This document shows, in pieces, positions 61,725-64,000 of a stretch of 64,000 nucleotides of DNA. Source of the DNA: Massilia soli (GTDB lineage: Bacteria > Pseudomonadota > Gammaproteobacteria > Burkholderiales > Burkholderiaceae_D); assembly GCF_016809835.1 (NCBI RefSeq), contig NZ_JAFBIL020000011.1, forward strand, positions 1 through 64,000, read 5' to 3'. Within the stretch, counting starts at the first letter, position 1, and the number at the start of each line of letters is the position of its first letter. Position numbers and translations under genes: made by a program. The notes under the pieces are model-generated. The model had not been told where the DNA came from and did no database searches. It was given only the letters and a program-made list of their open reading frames with translations.

Positions 61725-63356
61725 TCAGGCCGCCGCGATACCGTACTTGCGCTGGAGCGCGATGTACTCGCGATTGATCAGGTCCAGCTGCGGATGCCCC
61801 GGATCGTCCCGGTGGATTGCTTCCATTTGCGCGTGGCAGATTTCCGCCAGCGGGTTGTCCCAGCCCAGTTCGTCCAGCTGGCGGAGGATGCCTTTGGCGA
61901 CGGCGATCATCACCTGCTGGTTCCCCGGCGACATGTGCATCGCTTCGAGCAGCGACTGCACCGCGCCCTTGAAGTCACCCATGTTGGCTTTTTCGGCTGC
62001 GACCCCGAGCATTATCTGGGCCTGCGCCTTGAGCTGCGCGCCCATGCCGTCGGCCAGGTCGCGCCGGCCGGCCTTGACGAACACGCTCATGGCTTGCTGG
62101 GTCGACACGCCGCTCTTGGTATCGTTCATCACCGACAGCATGACTTCCGAGGCGCCCTGGTCAAGCTTGTGGGCGAGGCAGCTCTCGGCCAGGCCGATGC
62201 GCAGCTTGGTCGACAAGCCGCTGCTGGCGCGCACGGCGCCGACCGCGTTGGCCAGTTCGGTCGCCGCGGCGTCGCTGTTGCCTGCCGCGTCGTGCAGCAT
62301 CGCGACCGATATCGCCTTGCACGCGTCGACATTGGGATTGCCGCGCAATGAGCGTTCAAGGTCGCGAATGACGCCGCTGGCCTGCGTGGCGTCGCCTCTC
62401 TGCACCAGGGTCTTGACCAGGTTGACATGGTCTTCGGGATCGCGGAATTCGGAGTACTTGGCCTTCGACACCACCTGTTTGAATGACTTCTCGGCCGCCG
62501 ACATGTCGCCCGCGTCGAGCGCCACTTCGCCCAGGTGGCGCAGGCGGCGCACCATGTGCGGCGAAATCGCCACCGCGTCTTCCAGCACCTGCTGCGCGCG
62601 TGCTGAAGCGCCGTTCGACTCGTGGCACTTGGCAAGCATGTCGTAGGCGGCCATCAGCTTGGGATTGACGGCGACGAGCTGGGTCAGCACGGCTTCGGCA
62701 TCGTCGATGCGGCCTTGCGCAAACAAGGAACGCGCCAGGCCGAGCGACGCCCAGCCGATCTGCTTCACGCCGAGCATCGCGGTGTACAGGTGTTCGGCTT
62801 GCGGATGCTCGCCCAGGCTGGCGTGCAGCTCGGCGCGCAGGCGCACGAAATCGGCGGCATAGCGCGGATTGGCGGTTTCGGCATCGGCGGCGGAGCGAAT
62901 CGCGTCGCGCACGCTGCCCTGGTCGATCAGTTTGTACGTCGGCAGGAACACTCTGCGGCGCTCGACTGCGCGGGTAATCCGCTGCATCAGCACATCGACG
63001 GTAAATGGCTTGAGGATGTAATCGGTTGGCGTGAGCTCGGCCGCGCTGACGACCTTGCTGTAGACGCCTTCGGACGTGAGCATGATGAAGATGGCGCCCA
63101 TGCCAATCAGCTTGTGATGGCGCAGGTCTTCGAGCAGCTGCTGGCCGTCCTGCCCTTGCTCGCCGCCGCTATCGAGGTCGTACTCGCACAGGATGATGTC
63201 GAACGCCCTGCGCGACAGCGCGCGGATGGCGGTGCCCGAACTGACGGCGAATTCGATCTTGCTGATGTTCGACATGTTCAGCATGTTCTGCAGGCTGCCG
63301 CGCATCCCGGGATTGGGGTCGATCACCAATACGGTCAGGTTGCCGTTGTCTTCCAT
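61725..63356 (-). CDS. Response regulator with TPR-like C-terminal domain
   Basis: A 543-residue protein. The N-terminal REC domain (about 8-135) has VLVIDPNPGMRGSLQNML, FDIILCEYDLDSGGEQGQDG, IFIMLTSEG (Thr) and YILKPF (Lys). The usual phospho-acceptor position appears to be Glu in CEYDL, and the acidic pair before it is reduced to a single Asp. From about 170 to the end there are TPR-like helical repeats, for example HPQAEHLYTAMLGVKQIGWASLGLARSLFAQGRIDDAEAVL (split) and DMLAKCHESNGASARAQQVLEDA. It is likely a protein-interaction output without DNA binding. It converges with the GGDEF gene. The partner kinase is not in the window. Confidence 0.82.
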   Translation of the reverse strand: MEDNGNLTVLVIDPNPGMRGSLQNMLNMSNISKIEFAVSSGTAIRALSRRAFDIILCEYDLDSGGEQGQDGQQLLEDLRHHKLIGMGAIFIMLTSEGVYSKVVSAAELTPTDYILKPFTVDVLMQRITRAVERRRVFLPTYKLIDQGSVRDAIRSAADAETANPRYAADFVRLRAELHASLGEHPQAEHLYTAMLGVKQIGWASLGLARSLFAQGRIDDAEAVLTQLVAVNPKLMAAYDMLAKCHESNGASARAQQVLEDAVAISPHMVRRLRHLGEVALDAGDMSAAEKSFKQVVSKAKYSEFRDPEDHVNLVKTLVQRGDATQASGVIRDLERSLRGNPNVDACKAISVAMLHDAAGNSDAAATELANAVGAVRASSGLSTKLRIGLAESCLAHKLDQGASEVMLSVMNDTKSGVSTQQAMSVFVKAGRRDLADGMGAQLKAQAQIMLGVAAEKANMGDFKGAVQSLLEAMHMSPGNQQVMIAVAKGILRQLDELGWDNPLAEICHAQMEAIHRDDPGHPQLDLINREYIALQRKYGIAAA

Positions 63357-63623
63357 GGTCTCACTTTCGCCCTATGAACAAGGGTCTCGTTGAATCTTAA
63401 TCGTTTATGGTAATTCTTGAAACTGAAAGATACGCGATTGTTATGTTCCCGGCAACAGGGATTGCATATTGGCAGGCAAAGTGTTGCTTATCGCTTCCAG
63501 AGGTCAAGATGCCAAGGGATGGTGCGACGCGGTATAATAGCGGCCTAAAGGAATTCTGCATCACGTACCAGTGTCTCATCTACCTTTAACCCGCAGCCAC
63601 GCTGCATCAACCATCGTCCAAAC
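63357..63623 (+). promoter_or_regulatory. purL upstream region with a TATAAT box
   Basis: 267 bases with no protein gene that I can support. A TATAAT at 63533-63538 has TGCCAA at 63510-63515 as a weak -35 match with a 17-base spacer. The purL ATG is 85 bases further on. No clear PurR-type palindrome was found; the other direction carries the promoter of the REC-TPR gene. Confidence 0.4.
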
Positions 63624-64000
63624 ATGTTGATTCTGCCGGGTTCCAATGCCCTGTCTGTCTTCCGCACACAACGCCTCCTGAGCCAACTTCAAGCCGTCGC
63701 GCCCGCGATCACGGCCATTGCCGGCAGGTTCTACCACTTCATCGACACCAGTGCGCCGCTAACGGCGCAAGATACTGAGCGTCTCAGCGCCATGCTTACG
63801 TATGGCGAACCGGCAGCAGCAGGGCAGGACGGCGCGAGCGAAGAGTTCTTCGTGATCCCGCGGCTCGGCACCATTTCGCCGTGGGCGTCCAAAGCAACCG
63901 ACATCGCGCACAACTGCGGCATGACGCATGTGCACCGCATCGAGCGCGGCATCGCCTACACGGTCTCGCTGAAGCAGGGTGTTTTGGGAATCGGCGCGGT
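63624..64000 (+). CDS. purL: Phosphoribosylformylglycinamidine synthase, N-terminal part (runs off the window)
   Basis: 125 codons from the ATG at 63624 to the window edge. The start reads MLILPGSNALSVFRTQRLLSQ, and after a short linker FFVIPRLGTISPWASKATDIAHNCGM is the N-terminal signature of the large one-chain FGAR amidotransferase (about 1330 residues in betaproteobacteria). It makes FGAM from FGAR, glutamine and ATP in purine synthesis. Only the PurS-like N-terminal domain lies in this window; the AIRS-like and glutaminase domains are beyond it. The ATG lacks a strong Shine-Dalgarno. Confidence 0.92.
   Translation, partial: MLILPGSNALSVFRTQRLLSQLQAVAPAITAIAGRFYHFIDTSAPLTAQDTERLSAMLTYGEPAAAGQDGASEEFFVIPRLGTISPWASKATDIAHNCGMTHVHRIERGIAYTVSLKQGVLGIGA

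Overview
The window is chromosomal, high-GC DNA from a betaproteobacterium, most likely Burkholderiales family Oxalobacteraceae (a Massilia/Duganella/Janthinobacterium relative). This is inferred from the tig-clpP-clpX-lon-hupB-tRNA-ppiD order, the hpnCDE squalene cluster, protein family flavour and codon bias; no 16S gene is present to prove it. Genus and species cannot be settled from the window alone.

Layout. (1) 1-4060 is a visibly more AT-rich, decayed accessory zone. It holds the tail of a polymorphic (CDI/Rhs-type) toxin interrupted by one in-frame TGA, an intact-looking Imm74-type immunity gene, and a second ORF with an in-frame TAG. A tRNA-Val(CAC) follows. Its 3' end served as an attachment site for a small integrative element carrying a 35/36-bp tandem repeat, a wrecked tyrosine integrase and a MazEF/ChpSB-type toxin-antitoxin pair. 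Three graded copies of the tRNA 3' end plus terminator (at 1706, 3818 and 3976) record this history. (2) 4153-9572 holds an APC amino-acid permease, a PfpI-fold protein lacking its Cys, a phosphofructokinase, a CYTH-CHAD protein and a DUF2244 protein. (3) 9661-23452 holds a LacI regulator, a Big-domain lipoprotein, an Hsp70-like (YegD-type) ATPase with a DnaQ-type exonuclease, a ZnuD-like TonB receptor preceded by a small CxxC secreted protein, a Sel1 protein, a prolyl oligopeptidase, an M28 peptidase and an ankyrin protein, ending in a long perfect hairpin. (4) 23455-30944 is a threonine/serine/glycine block: HTH-cupin regulator divergent from kbl, an SDR-type threonine dehydrogenase and sdaA; then thrC, moeA and moaD. 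(5) 30941-32756 is a minus-strand, translationally coupled four-gene operon (membrane protein, HTH regulator, alpha/beta hydrolase, small membrane protein) with two matching operator palindromes upstream. (6) 32816-43373 holds a BaiN/HI0933-type flavoprotein, a DUF2807 and DUF1700 pair, a 47-residue small ORF, hpnE-hpnD-hpnC (farnesyl-PP to squalene) and an RND efflux pair.

(7) 43564-52647 is the conserved protein-quality-control block: tRNA-Leu(UAG), trigger factor, ClpP, ClpX, Lon, HU-beta, tRNA-Val(UAC), two identical tRNA-Asp(GUC) flanking a tRNA fragment with palindromes, and PpiD. (8) 52748-64000 holds mnmH, tesA, ybbA (tesA and ybbA have overlapping divergent start codons), nnrD/E, a fused 5-oxoprolinase, a PAS-GAF-GGDEF diguanylate cyclase, a REC-TPR protein whose phospho-acceptor position looks like Glu, and the first 125 codons of purL.

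Functional links. kbl plus the threonine dehydrogenase convert threonine to glycine and acetyl-CoA, sdaA turns serine into pyruvate, and thrC makes threonine. MoeA and MoaD serve molybdopterin. HpnC/D/E form a complete squalene route, but no squalene-hopene cyclase is in the window. Trigger factor, ClpXP, Lon and PpiD handle folding and turnover. Nothing was checked against databases; family names rest on recognition of motifs and sequence character.
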